DNA from: JBEKCP01 sp049509515
GTDB lineage: Bacteria; Planctomycetota; Planctomycetia; Pirellulales; Thermoguttaceae
Direction: 5' to 3'
Length of the DNA: 64,000 nt
Assembly: GCA_049509515.1 (NCBI GenBank)
Contig: JBEKZV010000009.1
Location: 48,420 to 112,419 of the forward strand
The stretch's first letter is position 1. Every line of letters begins with the position of its first letter. The position numbers were made by a program, and so were the translations under genes. The notes under the pieces are model-generated. The model saw only the letters and a list, made by a program, of their open reading frames with translations. It had not been told where the DNA came from and did no database searches. Positions 17,925 to 26,167 of the stretch are shown here, piece after piece.

Positions 17925-19222
17925 CCACAACCCAGCCGTCCTCTCCCGTGCCGCGCGGGCCGGGTTCTCCCGCCTGTCCGGCACAGGTCGGAACACCCGT
18001 CTTGCCGCGGATCGTCTCGATCGACGTGTTTCGCGGCCTGACGATGCTCCTGATGCTCTTCGTCAACGACATCGGCGACAGCGACCTCGGGCACATCGCC
18101 GACGCCCCCTGGTGGTTGAAGCACCTGCCCACGGAAATCGACGGCCTGACCTTGCCCGACGTGATCTTCCCGGCCTTCCTGTTCATCGTCGGCCTGTCGA
18201 TTCCCATTGCCCTGGAGCGGCGGATCGCGCGGGGCGACTCGCTGTTGCGGCTTGCCGGGCACATCGTCACCCGCGGGCTGGGGCTGATCTTCATCGGGCT
18301 GTGCATGGTCAACGGCTGCCACGGGATCCCCTTGAACGCAGCGGCGATGGGCATCAGCGGCGCGCTGTGGCGGGTCCTGTTGTTCCTGGGCATCATCCTG
18401 TTGTGGAACCGCTGGCCGGCCGCCCATGATTGGAAGCGCTGGTTGTGGGTGGGCGTCCGCGCGGCGGCGGTCGCGATGCTGGCGTACTTGCTGTGGATCT
18501 ACCGCGCCGACCAAGAGGAAAACGGGGTCGTCCACGTCGTCTGGCTACAGACCCGCTGGTGGGGCATCGTGGGCCTGATCGGCTGGGGCTATCTGGTTTC
18601 GGCGTTCATTTGGCTGGGCTGCCGCGATCACGGGACCGCCGTCGCCGGCGCTTTGGCGCTGTTGGTGGCCACCCACATCGGCGGCAAGTGCGGCGCTTTG
18701 GCTTGGTGGCCGACTTGGCTCAAGCCGAGCTTGGAGGGCCTGGCCGGGATGTCGTCGATGGTTGTGGCCGGCATGGTCGTCGCCACGCTCTTCCGGCCCA
18801 ATTCGCCGGCGACCACGCCCAAGAGCCGGATCACCTGGATGCTCGTGTTTGCGGCGGGGTTCGGGGCCGCCGGCCTGCTCCTTCGGCCGCTGTGGGGTAT
18901 CCACAAGAATGGCGCCACCCCATCGTGGACCCTCTGCTCGGTCGGCATCGCGTGTGCGGTCTACACGCTGCTGTATTGGCTGATCGACGTGAAGAAAGTC
19001 ACGCGATGGACCGCACTGGTCCAGCCGGCGGGGTCGAACACGCTGCTGATGTACATGCTCCACTTCGCCTTCTATTCCTTGTTGGCGGTGCTGGGGATCG
19101 ATTACCTCCAGACCCATTTCAACGCGGGCGGGCTCGGCATCGCGCGCTCGGCAGTGCTGGCCGCAGGTCTCGTGGCCGTCACGGCCCTGCTGACCCGCTG
19201 CCGCATTCGGCTGCAACTGTGA
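17921..19222 (+). CDS. HGSNAT-like (DUF5009) membrane acyltransferase
   Basis: A 433-residue polytopic inner-membrane protein with about ten hydrophobic segments. RIVSIDVFRGLTMLLML near residue 30 is the classic opening of the heparan-alpha-glucosaminide N-acetyltransferase / DUF5009 family, and LPDVIFPAFLFIVGLSIPIA and SNTLLMYMLHF are also typical. Eukaryotic HGSNAT moves acetyl from cytosolic acetyl-CoA to sugars across a membrane. In planctomycetes these genes are common beside polysaccharide genes, and a role in acylating or de-protecting oligosaccharides is inference. The reading frame stays open far upstream, but I start at ATG 17921 because it overlaps the TGA of the preceding gene (ATGA) and the upstream translation lacks protein character. 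Confidence 0.87.
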   Translation: MTTTQPSSPVPRGPGSPACPAQVGTPVLPRIVSIDVFRGLTMLLMLFVNDIGDSDLGHIADAPWWLKHLPTEIDGLTLPDVIFPAFLFIVGLSIPIALERRIARGDSLLRLAGHIVTRGLGLIFIGLCMVNGCHGIPLNAAAMGISGALWRVLLFLGIILLWNRWPAAHDWKRWLWVGVRAAAVAMLAYLLWIYRADQEENGVVHVVWLQTRWWGIVGLIGWGYLVSAFIWLGCRDHGTAVAGALALLVATHIGGKCGALAWWPTWLKPSLEGLAGMSSMVVAGMVVATLFRPNSPATTPKSRITWMLVFAAGFGAAGLLLRPLWGIHKNGATPSWTLCSVGIACAVYTLLYWLIDVKKVTRWTALVQPAGSNTLLMYMLHFAFYSLLAVLGIDYLQTHFNAGGLGIARSAVLAAGLVAVTALLTRCRIRLQL

Positions 19223-19249
19223 GCGGCATTGCCTCGGGAGGACCTGACG

Positions 19250-22200
19250 ATGCTAAGCTGGGTCACCGTGCTGAGTCTGTTGTGTGCGGTGCCCGTCCCG
19301 GCGGCGGCGCCGCAGGGCAAGCCGGCTAACGAGGCGCTGGAAATCGGACTGGCAGGCTGGACGGTTTCGGACGGCGGCGGGACGTGCACCGTGGGCATCG
19401 ACCCGGAGGTGAAATGCGGCGACACGCCCGCCGCGGTCCTACGGCGGGAGAAGGCAAGTGCCAAGACGCCCGGCTTTCTGGAATCCGGGCCGCTGCCGGT
19501 CAAACCGTCGCAGATTTACGTGCTGGAGTGCAGCGTCAAGGGGCGGGAGATTCCGCCGGCCGGCGAGGTCCCGCTGGCGGTCCGTTTCGGCTGCTCCGCC
19601 GAGCCCCGCGCGGCTCACGATTTGCGGAAGGCCGGAGAGTGCTATGTCGGAGCCGGCCCTTCGTCCGGACCCGGGCCGGGCGGCCGCCTTCCGGCCGGAA
19701 CCTTCGATTGGCGGCCTTTTCGGCTTTATGTGCGGGCATTCGACGCCGCGGATGTGGCGGTGGTTCGCTTCTCCGCTCCCACGGCCGGGACCTTGTGGAT
19801 CAGCGATGTCCGCTTCACGGCCGTGCCGGTCCTCAGGAACGTGAAGTACGAGGTCCGCGACGGCGTCCCGATCCCCGGCTATGGGGACGCGCCGGAGGGT
19901 TATCTGACCGACGGGATCTTCTGCTGGAACCAGGGTGCGGACAATCAGAAAATCGGCCGGGGATACCGGGGATTGGAGCAAGGCATCACGATCTCGCTCT
20001 CGCTGCCGCGGCCGGCGATGGTCGACCGGCTGGTCCTGTCCCTGGTGCGCGTGAACTGCGGGCATACGCTGCGGAAGATCGAAGTCAGTTGCAACAAGTA
20101 CGGCCAACGCGTGAAGGCCGCCGAGGGGCCCGGCTATCTCACCGAGGAGTTCGATCAGCGGCTGTGGATTCTCGAAGTGCCCGTTCGGCAAAGGACCGGC
20201 GCCATCGAGCTGAAGCTCTTCGGCGAAGGGTACCTGGTGCCGTACGAGATCCTCGTGGTCGCGGGCGACCCCGGGAGGAATGAAGACATGAGGAAGTACG
20301 CTTTGGCGGGGTGGTTCGTCCTGGCCGCGGCCGCGGCGCCGGCAGCCCAGGAGCCGGTGGTCGTCGAAAACGAGTTCGTGCGGATGGAATTCTGTCCGGC
20401 GGAAGGCGGGGTGTGCAAGCGGATGCTCTACAAGCCCGCCAACAAAGAGCTGGTCTCCGATTATTCGGACGCGGGCTACGGGCTGTTTCGCGACTGCTTC
20501 TGGTCGCCCACCTCGCGAGACTACGCCGACGTGGTCTACCGGCACGAGGTGACGCGAACCGCCGGCTCCGTCGCCATCCACCTGTGGGGTCGGGGAGCCG
20601 GCGGCATCTACAGTTTCACGGAGGTCCACAAGACCATCACGCTGGCCAACGGCAGTCCCCTGATCCGCGCCGAGTACGAGATCAAGAACACCGTGGATTC
20701 CATGACCGACGGCGACTACGGCCTGTGGGTACACAATTTTTTCGGCGTGATCGGGGGGAGGAACCAGTACTTCATCCCGACCACACAGGGCATCCTGGAG
20801 GTCTGCAACGATCCCCTCGAAAGGCCGCGGAACCCGGAACTGTGGGTCCGCAATCCGGCCCGGGGCTGGATGGCCGGCGTCGGCGAAGGCCGGCATGGGC
20901 TGGCCTGGGCGGTGGATTACAGGCATCTCAACCTCTTCTATCAGTTCCTGGGGTTGGCCGTCCCCACCTGCGAATGGCGCTACAATCGGATCCAAGTGCC
21001 CTGCGGCCAGAGCCTCAAGACCGAGGTCGCCCTCATGCCGTTCACCGGCCTGGAGCGCGTGGACGGCTTCTTCGGCGGCGTGGCCGGCTCGATCATCCTC
21101 CCCGCGCAGGTCGCTCCAGGCGGCAAGGCCCTGCCGCGGGTAGAGCTGGTCGCGGCCGGAAAGCGGGAATTGACGCTCCGCTTCCGCTCGCGGCTCCTCC
21201 CGGCGACGGCCTGGACGGATCGGGGCTCGCACGACGTGAAACTCCAGAACGCCGTCGCGCAGACGGTCCAATGGCCGCAGGAGATGCTGATTCCCGCCGG
21301 CACGACGGTGATCGGCTGCGAGATCGTGGAAAGCGGCCGGCCGATCGGGTCGATCGAGCGGCCGCTGGTGGCGGGCGGGCCCAGCGGGGTCTACGCCCTG
21401 GCGCCGGAGTGTGCCCAGGTCGGTTCCAAAGAGCCGCCCGCGGCGGCGGAGCCGAGCCTCCCGGAGCACAAGCTCTCGCTGGAAGTGCCCTCCCCGCACG
21501 TGCCATGGGCCAAACCGTACGCCCGCGGACCGCTGAAAGCCCTGATTCTGACCGACTGCGGCCGCCAGCGGGAGATCGTGGAGCTGATGCAGCGTTTCGA
21601 CCTGGAAGTGGAAACGGAGAAACTCCTCTACGACACGGAGGGGGGCTATTTCAACGAAGTCGGCGAGCGCTCCGCGCGAACGCCCCAGCAGGCCCAGGCT
21701 CGCCTGAAGAAGAAGCTCCAGCAGCCGCTGGACGTGATCATGATCGCCGGCCTGCACTGGGCCAAGACCTTCGACGACGAAACCCGCAAGGCGATCCTCG
21801 ACAAGGTGAAGGCCGGCACCGGACTGGTTTACGTGGCCCCGGTGGGCGTGGCGGGCGACTTGCAGCACATCTGGCCCTTTGCCCGCGGCGAGAAGCGGAG
21901 CGGCTTCGGCTTCCTGGAGGCCAAGCGGCAACACTTCCTCACCGCGGGGACCCCTTACGACCTGCTGCCCCGCATCGGCGGCATCGCCTACGACGGCCAG
22001 ATCCCCGAAGACAGCGTGCTCCTGACGCACAAGGGGGACAGCATCCCCAAGGAAATCCCCCTGCTCGGCGCCGGAGAGATCGGCAAGGGCCGCTGGGTCT
22101 GCTTCGCTTGGGACGTGTACTCCAATCTCCTGACCGGCGAGGGATACTCGTTCAGCCGCATTACCCCGCAGGCCCAGAACGAGACCGATTCACGGACCCG

Positions 22201-25177
22201 GAAACCGGGCGTCATGACGGACCGCGCCGGCCGCAAGATCACATGGCGGTACTGGGAGTATTTCTTCTCGCTGGCGGGCCGGGGACTGCTTTGGGCCGCC
22301 GGCCGCGAGCCCGACCTCGCGGCGGAAGTGGCCGGACGGGACGCCGGCGGCGGCCTGGCCGTGACCGTCGAGTGTCCGGACCGGCGACGGCGCGTCGTTC
22401 TCGAAATGACCTACCGCAACAAGTTCTCCGAAGAAATGACGAGTCAATCGCAGGGCGTGGACCTCGTCAAGGGGCAGAACACCTTCCATTTCACGCCCCC
22501 GGCGGACCTGATGCCGGGCGTGACGCTTGCGGACCTTCGCGTCCTCACGCCCGAGGGGAAGGTCGTCACCTGGGCCTCAGGGTATTACCAGACCGGGCCG
22601 TCGCTGGAGATTGCAACCGTGGAGCTCGAGAAATCGATCCTGCCGCCCGGCAGCGAGCCGGTGGTGCGGGGGCGGGTGAGACTCAGCGGCCAGCCCGGGC
22701 CGGAGCATGCCCTGGACGTCCAGATCACCGACTTCCACGGCCGGGTGGTGTTCCGGCAGGCACTGGCGGCCACGGCCCCAGCCACGGCGTTCGAGGCCCG
22801 GCCGCTGGATGCGCTGTCCGTCCCCATGACCGTGGCAGTGCGGCTCCGGCAGGGCGGGCGGATCCTCGACGAGCAGACCCAGACCGTGCTCCTGCTCAAG
22901 CCGCGCACCTGGGACCCAATGCAGTGCTGCCAATACGAATGGTACTGTTCCGCGATCCACAGTTGGCCGCTCCCGTATCTCTACGACCTCGATAGGCGGC
23001 GGGCCGGCCTGATCGGCATCACCACCATGATGGACAACCCGCTGTTTGCGGTGTTGGACGCGGAGGTCTGCGGCAGCACGTCGCCGCTCTGCATCTGGGA
23101 CGTGAGCGACCCCAAGTTCCATGAGAAGAGCAACGCCTATGCCAAGACGAAGGATCGAAAGTACCTGGTCCGCGAGCCGTGCTTGTGGGACCCGGCTTAT
23201 CGAGAGCGGGCGAAGCAGTCCGTGCGCAAAGCGGCGGAAATGGCCATGGCCTACGGCGGCGGCTACGCTTACTGCCTTGGGGACGAAATGACCCTCACCT
23301 CCTACAACACCTATTACGACTTCGATTTCGCCCCGGCCAGCATCGCGGCCTACCGCCAGTGGCTCCAGCGGCGCTACGGGACCGTCGCGGCCCTGAACGG
23401 CCAGTGGGGGACCGGGTACAAGGACTGGGCCGAGATCGCGCCCATGACCGCGGACGAGGCCCGCCGGCGGGCCGGCGGCAACTACGCGCCCTGGGCCGAC
23501 TTCCGCACGTTCATGGACGACTCCCTGGCCGATTTCTTCGCCTGCTTGCAGAAGTCCCTCGAGGAGGTGGACCCCCAGGCCAAGATCAGCATCTCCGGCA
23601 CCCAGGACGCCACCGCGGGCAACGGCGTCGACTGGTGGAAGCTCTGCCACAGCCTCAGGGTGCTGCACAGCTACGGCAGCGAGAACACGCAATACCTCCA
23701 CCAGGCTTTCAGCCGAACGGCCGGCACGCTCGTGGCCCCGTATCTGAACAACGCCTGCGGCCGGGCGTGCGGACCGGTGCGGGAAGGCAGCATGTGGTGG
23801 GCCGTGTTCTACGAGTGCTTCGGCCTCACCTCCCTAGGAACGCCGAATTACTTCCTCCCGGACTTGACGATCTCCGAGACGGGTCTCGAGGCCAAAAACT
23901 TCCTGGCCGAAGTCCGCGGCGGCATCTGGCCGCTCTTGCGGAGCGTCCGCCGCGATCCGGCCCCGATCGCCATCCTGCATTCCCACCCCAGCATCCAGGC
24001 CAACTGCATCCTCAACCGCGAACAGCGCTGCCAGAAGGTCCGCAACGCCTGGGTTTCGCTGTTGCACGACAGCGGCCTGCAATTCGACTTCGTGGCCTGC
24101 GCCCAACTGGCGTCGCCGGGCTTTCTCGCCGAACACGGCTACCGGGCCCTGGTCCTGCCGGAGTGCCTGGCCCTGTCGGACAAGGAGGCCGCCGAGATCC
24201 GGGCCTTTGCCCAAGGCGGCGGCGTGGTGATCGCCGACAACAGCCCCGGCTGGATGAACGAGCATTGCCGCACGCTGAACTCGGGGCAGTTGGACGACCT
24301 GTTCGGCCTGTCGCCCGACCGCCAGCCCTCCGCGGGCGGAAAGCCCGAGCTGACGCTCAACGAAGACTGGGGCGGCCTGAAACGCGGCCGGCAGATTGCC
24401 GGCATCGCGCCCTTGGGGAAGGTCGTGCCGGCGAAGGCCGCGGCCGTCCTCCGCTCTCCCGATCGCGCCCAGGACCTGATTTACCATGCTGCCGCCGGCA
24501 AGGGACAGGCCGTCTACCTGAACCTCTGCCTGGTGCCATACCTCGAAGAGCGGCAGATGGGAGGCCGCGGCGAGACGGTGTTCCGCCAACTGATCGCCGG
24601 CGGGCTGGCCTTGGCGGGAATCCGGCCGGAGTTCGCGGTGGAACCGGCGGGGAAGAATGCCTTCCACGGCCACGTCGTGTCCTTCACCGATCAGGACGTC
24701 CGCTATTTGGGAATCATCCGGGAATACGTCGGCGGAGAACCGGAAGACGCTTTTGCGATCCGTTTGCCCGCCGCCCTGCACGTGTACGACGTCCGGAAGA
24801 AGAAGCACTTGGGGCAGACCGGCAAGATCGCGGCCGTGCTCTATCCGGGTGCGGCCAAGGTGTACTGCCTGTCGCCGGTCGAGCGCCCGGCGCCGACGCT
24901 GGAGTGCCCGGCGGAAGCGACGCGGGGATCCTCGGTCCGCTGCGCCCTGGGCACCGGGCAGGCCGACGGCGCGGTTCGCGTGGTACGGTTGGAAGTGTAC
25001 GATCCGGCCGGGACGCTGCGATCGTATTACTCGGGACCGCGGCTGCTGGGGCCCGGCCAGGCCCGGACCGAGGCCGCATTCTCGCTGGCCCTGAATGATC
25101 CCCCCGGCCCATGGGTCCTCAAGGCGGTGGAACTCGCCGGTGGAAAGACGGCCGATCGCAAGCTGGTCGTGAAATAA
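19250..25177 (+). CDS. in-frame fusion of a small secreted protein and a large GH42-like glycosidase
   Basis: A 1975-codon frame starting at ATG 19250 (GGGAGGA upstream, signal WVTVLSLLCAVPVPAAAP). Codons 1-346 form a self-contained secreted protein of jelly-roll character. At 20288 a second start appears in the same frame, with its own GGGAGGAA and a second signal peptide (MRKYALAGWFVLAAAAA). The following 1629 residues hold a mutarotase-like N-terminal domain, a ThuA/GATase-like segment (LKALILTDCGRQREIVEL), a large clan-A barrel with GDEMTLTSYNTYYDFD at about 23280-23330 as the candidate acid/base region, and a GATase-like domain (YRALVLPECLALSDKEAAEI) of the type found after GH42 barrels. 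Either it is a genuine fusion or a one-base indel removed the stop between two genes. The activity is beta-galactosidase-like by fold only. Confidence 0.75.
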   Translation: MLSWVTVLSLLCAVPVPAAAPQGKPANEALEIGLAGWTVSDGGGTCTVGIDPEVKCGDTPAAVLRREKASAKTPGFLESGPLPVKPSQIYVLECSVKGREIPPAGEVPLAVRFGCSAEPRAAHDLRKAGECYVGAGPSSGPGPGGRLPAGTFDWRPFRLYVRAFDAADVAVVRFSAPTAGTLWISDVRFTAVPVLRNVKYEVRDGVPIPGYGDAPEGYLTDGIFCWNQGADNQKIGRGYRGLEQGITISLSLPRPAMVDRLVLSLVRVNCGHTLRKIEVSCNKYGQRVKAAEGPGYLTEEFDQRLWILEVPVRQRTGAIELKLFGEGYLVPYEILVVAGDPGRNEDMRKYALAGWFVLAAAAAPAAQEPVVVENEFVRMEFCPAEGGVCKRMLYKPANKELVSDYSDAGYGLFRDCFWSPTSRDYADVVYRHEVTRTAGSVAIHLWGRGAGGIYSFTEVHKTITLANGSPLIRAEYEIKNTVDSMTDGDYGLWVHNFFGVIGGRNQYFIPTTQGILEVCNDPLERPRNPELWVRNPARGWMAGVGEGRHGLAWAVDYRHLNLFYQFLGLAVPTCEWRYNRIQVPCGQSLKTEVALMPFTGLERVDGFFGGVAGSIILPAQVAPGGKALPRVELVAAGKRELTLRFRSRLLPATAWTDRGSHDVKLQNAVAQTVQWPQEMLIPAGTTVIGCEIVESGRPIGSIERPLVAGGPSGVYALAPECAQVGSKEPPAAAEPSLPEHKLSLEVPSPHVPWAKPYARGPLKALILTDCGRQREIVELMQRFDLEVETEKLLYDTEGGYFNEVGERSARTPQQAQARLKKKLQQPLDVIMIAGLHWAKTFDDETRKAILDKVKAGTGLVYVAPVGVAGDLQHIWPFARGEKRSGFGFLEAKRQHFLTAGTPYDLLPRIGGIAYDGQIPEDSVLLTHKGDSIPKEIPLLGAGEIGKGRWVCFAWDVYSNLLTGEGYSFSRITPQAQNETDSRTRKPGVMTDRAGRKITWRYWEYFFSLAGRGLLWAAGREPDLAAEVAGRDAGGGLAVTVECPDRRRRVVLEMTYRNKFSEEMTSQSQGVDLVKGQNTFHFTPPADLMPGVTLADLRVLTPEGKVVTWASGYYQTGPSLEIATVELEKSILPPGSEPVVRGRVRLSGQPGPEHALDVQITDFHGRVVFRQALAATAPATAFEARPLDALSVPMTVAVRLRQGGRILDEQTQTVLLLKPRTWDPMQCCQYEWYCSAIHSWPLPYLYDLDRRRAGLIGITTMMDNPLFAVLDAEVCGSTSPLCIWDVSDPKFHEKSNAYAKTKDRKYLVREPCLWDPAYRERAKQSVRKAAEMAMAYGGGYAYCLGDEMTLTSYNTYYDFDFAPASIAAYRQWLQRRYGTVAALNGQWGTGYKDWAEIAPMTADEARRRAGGNYAPWADFRTFMDDSLADFFACLQKSLEEVDPQAKISISGTQDATAGNGVDWWKLCHSLRVLHSYGSENTQYLHQAFSRTAGTLVAPYLNNACGRACGPVREGSMWWAVFYECFGLTSLGTPNYFLPDLTISETGLEAKNFLAEVRGGIWPLLRSVRRDPAPIAILHSHPSIQANCILNREQRCQKVRNAWVSLLHDSGLQFDFVACAQLASPGFLAEHGYRALVLPECLALSDKEAAEIRAFAQGGGVVIADNSPGWMNEHCRTLNSGQLDDLFGLSPDRQPSAGGKPELTLNEDWGGLKRGRQIAGIAPLGKVVPAKAAAVLRSPDRAQDLIYHAAAGKGQAVYLNLCLVPYLEERQMGGRGETVFRQLIAGGLALAGIRPEFAVEPAGKNAFHGHVVSFTDQDVRYLGIIREYVGGEPEDAFAIRLPAALHVYDVRKKKHLGQTGKIAAVLYPGAAKVYCLSPVERPAPTLECPAEATRGSSVRCALGTGQADGAVRVVRLEVYDPAGTLRSYYSGPRLLGPGQARTEAAFSLALNDPPGPWVLKAVELAGGKTADRKLVVK
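20273..20290 (+). promoter_or_regulatory. internal ribosome binding site and start codon inside the fused frame
   Basis: GGGAGGAA (20273-20280) stands 7 bases before ATG 20288-20290, and the codons after it encode a textbook signal peptide. TGA at 20281-20283 sits out of frame between the two, where the stop of an upstream gene would be expected. Independent initiation here would yield a 1629-residue secreted glycosidase. Confidence 0.6.
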
Positions 25178-25196
25178 TGACAAGGAGAAAGCTGCC

Positions 25197-25934
25197 ATGA
25201 CGACGATTGCGCGGGCGTCTTGCGGTTTTGCGCTGGCGTGTTTGCTCTTGGCGACGGGCCGCGCGGAGGAAAAGCCCGAGCCCGCAAAGCCGACCTCGCG
25301 GAGCGTCCGGCACATCGAAGGCTGGACCGTGCGCGTCGATGATCGGCTGCTCCGGGCGCCCAACGAAGCCTTGGGCGTCAGGGCCTTGAAGCTCCTGGAA
25401 GCGAAGTTGGGCGACATCACCTATGTCGTCGCCCCCGATCGCCTGGCGAAGCTCAAGGCCGTCACTATCGTGCTCGATCTGACGCACGGCAATCTGCACT
25501 CGATGCAGTACCATCCGTCGGCCGAGTGGCTCGAATCGCACGGCTATTCCCGCGAGCTGGCACGCTGCGTTCACCTCCCCGACGCGGCCGATTTCGCCCG
25601 GGCACGCCAGGTCAACGAGCAGCCCTGGTGCGTGCTCCACGAGCTGGCGCATGCCTATCACGACCGGGTGCTGGGCTTCGACGATCCGCGAATCCTGCAG
25701 GCGTACAAGCGCTATAAGAAGAGCGGACACGGCGATTCGGTCCTTCTGATCACCGGACAGCACGTGCGCCATTACGCGCTGACCGATCACAAGGAATTCT
25801 TCGCCGAAATGAGCGAGGCCTATTTCGGAATGAACGATTTCTTCCCGTTCAATCGCGCGGAACTCAAGATCAGCGAACCCGAGATCTACGACCTGCTGCG
25901 GACCGTTTGGGGTCCGATCGCGCAAGGCCGATGA
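25197..25934 (+). CDS. secreted HExxH metallopeptidase-like protein
   Basis: A 245-residue protein with a short Sec signal (ASCGFALACLLLATGRAEE). It carries a gluzincin-type zinc motif, HELAHAYH (148-155), and a downstream acidic block EFFAEMSEAYFG (about 200-211) that could supply the third zinc ligand (E204 or E207). Proteins with this arrangement belong to a group of small putative metallopeptidases frequent in planctomycetes; substrates are not known to me. ATG 25197 has AAGGAG in a good position. It is 19 bp after the glycosidase gene and ends the plus operon. It could process other exported proteins of the locus (inference), or bind zinc without peptidase activity. Confidence 0.75.
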   Translation: MTTIARASCGFALACLLLATGRAEEKPEPAKPTSRSVRHIEGWTVRVDDRLLRAPNEALGVRALKLLEAKLGDITYVVAPDRLAKLKAVTIVLDLTHGNLHSMQYHPSAEWLESHGYSRELARCVHLPDAADFARARQVNEQPWCVLHELAHAYHDRVLGFDDPRILQAYKRYKKSGHGDSVLLITGQHVRHYALTDHKEFFAEMSEAYFGMNDFFPFNRAELKISEPEIYDLLRTVWGPIAQGR

Positions 25935-26018
25935 CCGGTCGAAGCGCGGGAGCGAGCATGATCCTTCTCATGTTCGACGTTGCTCCGGCGAGCTGATGGT
26001 CGCCTGGCCGCGTTAACC

Positions 26019-26143
26019 CGGATCATTCATAGACGGGAGCCGGCAACGCAGTGTGCCACTGCTTCGTAGAAGCAGTGCGTGTTTTGAGCTGTCGTACCAA
26101 CACTGCTTGCAAACAAGCAGTGGCACACTTCATGAATAATCCG
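26019..26143. repeat. compound palindromic element with nested hairpins
   Basis: In the gap between converging genes, a 15-bp perfect inverted repeat (AGTGTGCCACTGCTT 26050-26064 and its complement 26115-26129) encloses the element. The left arm extends into a hairpin (CACTGCTTC 26057-26065, loop GTA, GAAGCAGTG 26069-26077). The right side forms a second one (CACTGCTTG 26101-26109, loop CAAA, CAAGCAGTG 26114-26122). Outer arms CGGATCATTCAT (26019-26030) and ATGAATAATCCG (26132-26143) pair at 11 of 12 bases. The whole behaves like a miniature repeat or strong bidirectional terminator. No coding sequence is seen in 25935-26167. Confidence 0.75.
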
Positions 26144-26167
26144 CGCTAGACGCTTTCCGGCGGGTGG

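Noticed and set aside
26050..26129. CRISPR-like repeat around the 26-kb palindrome
   Set aside because: There are only two related arms in inverted, not direct, orientation with no spacer series and no cas genes.
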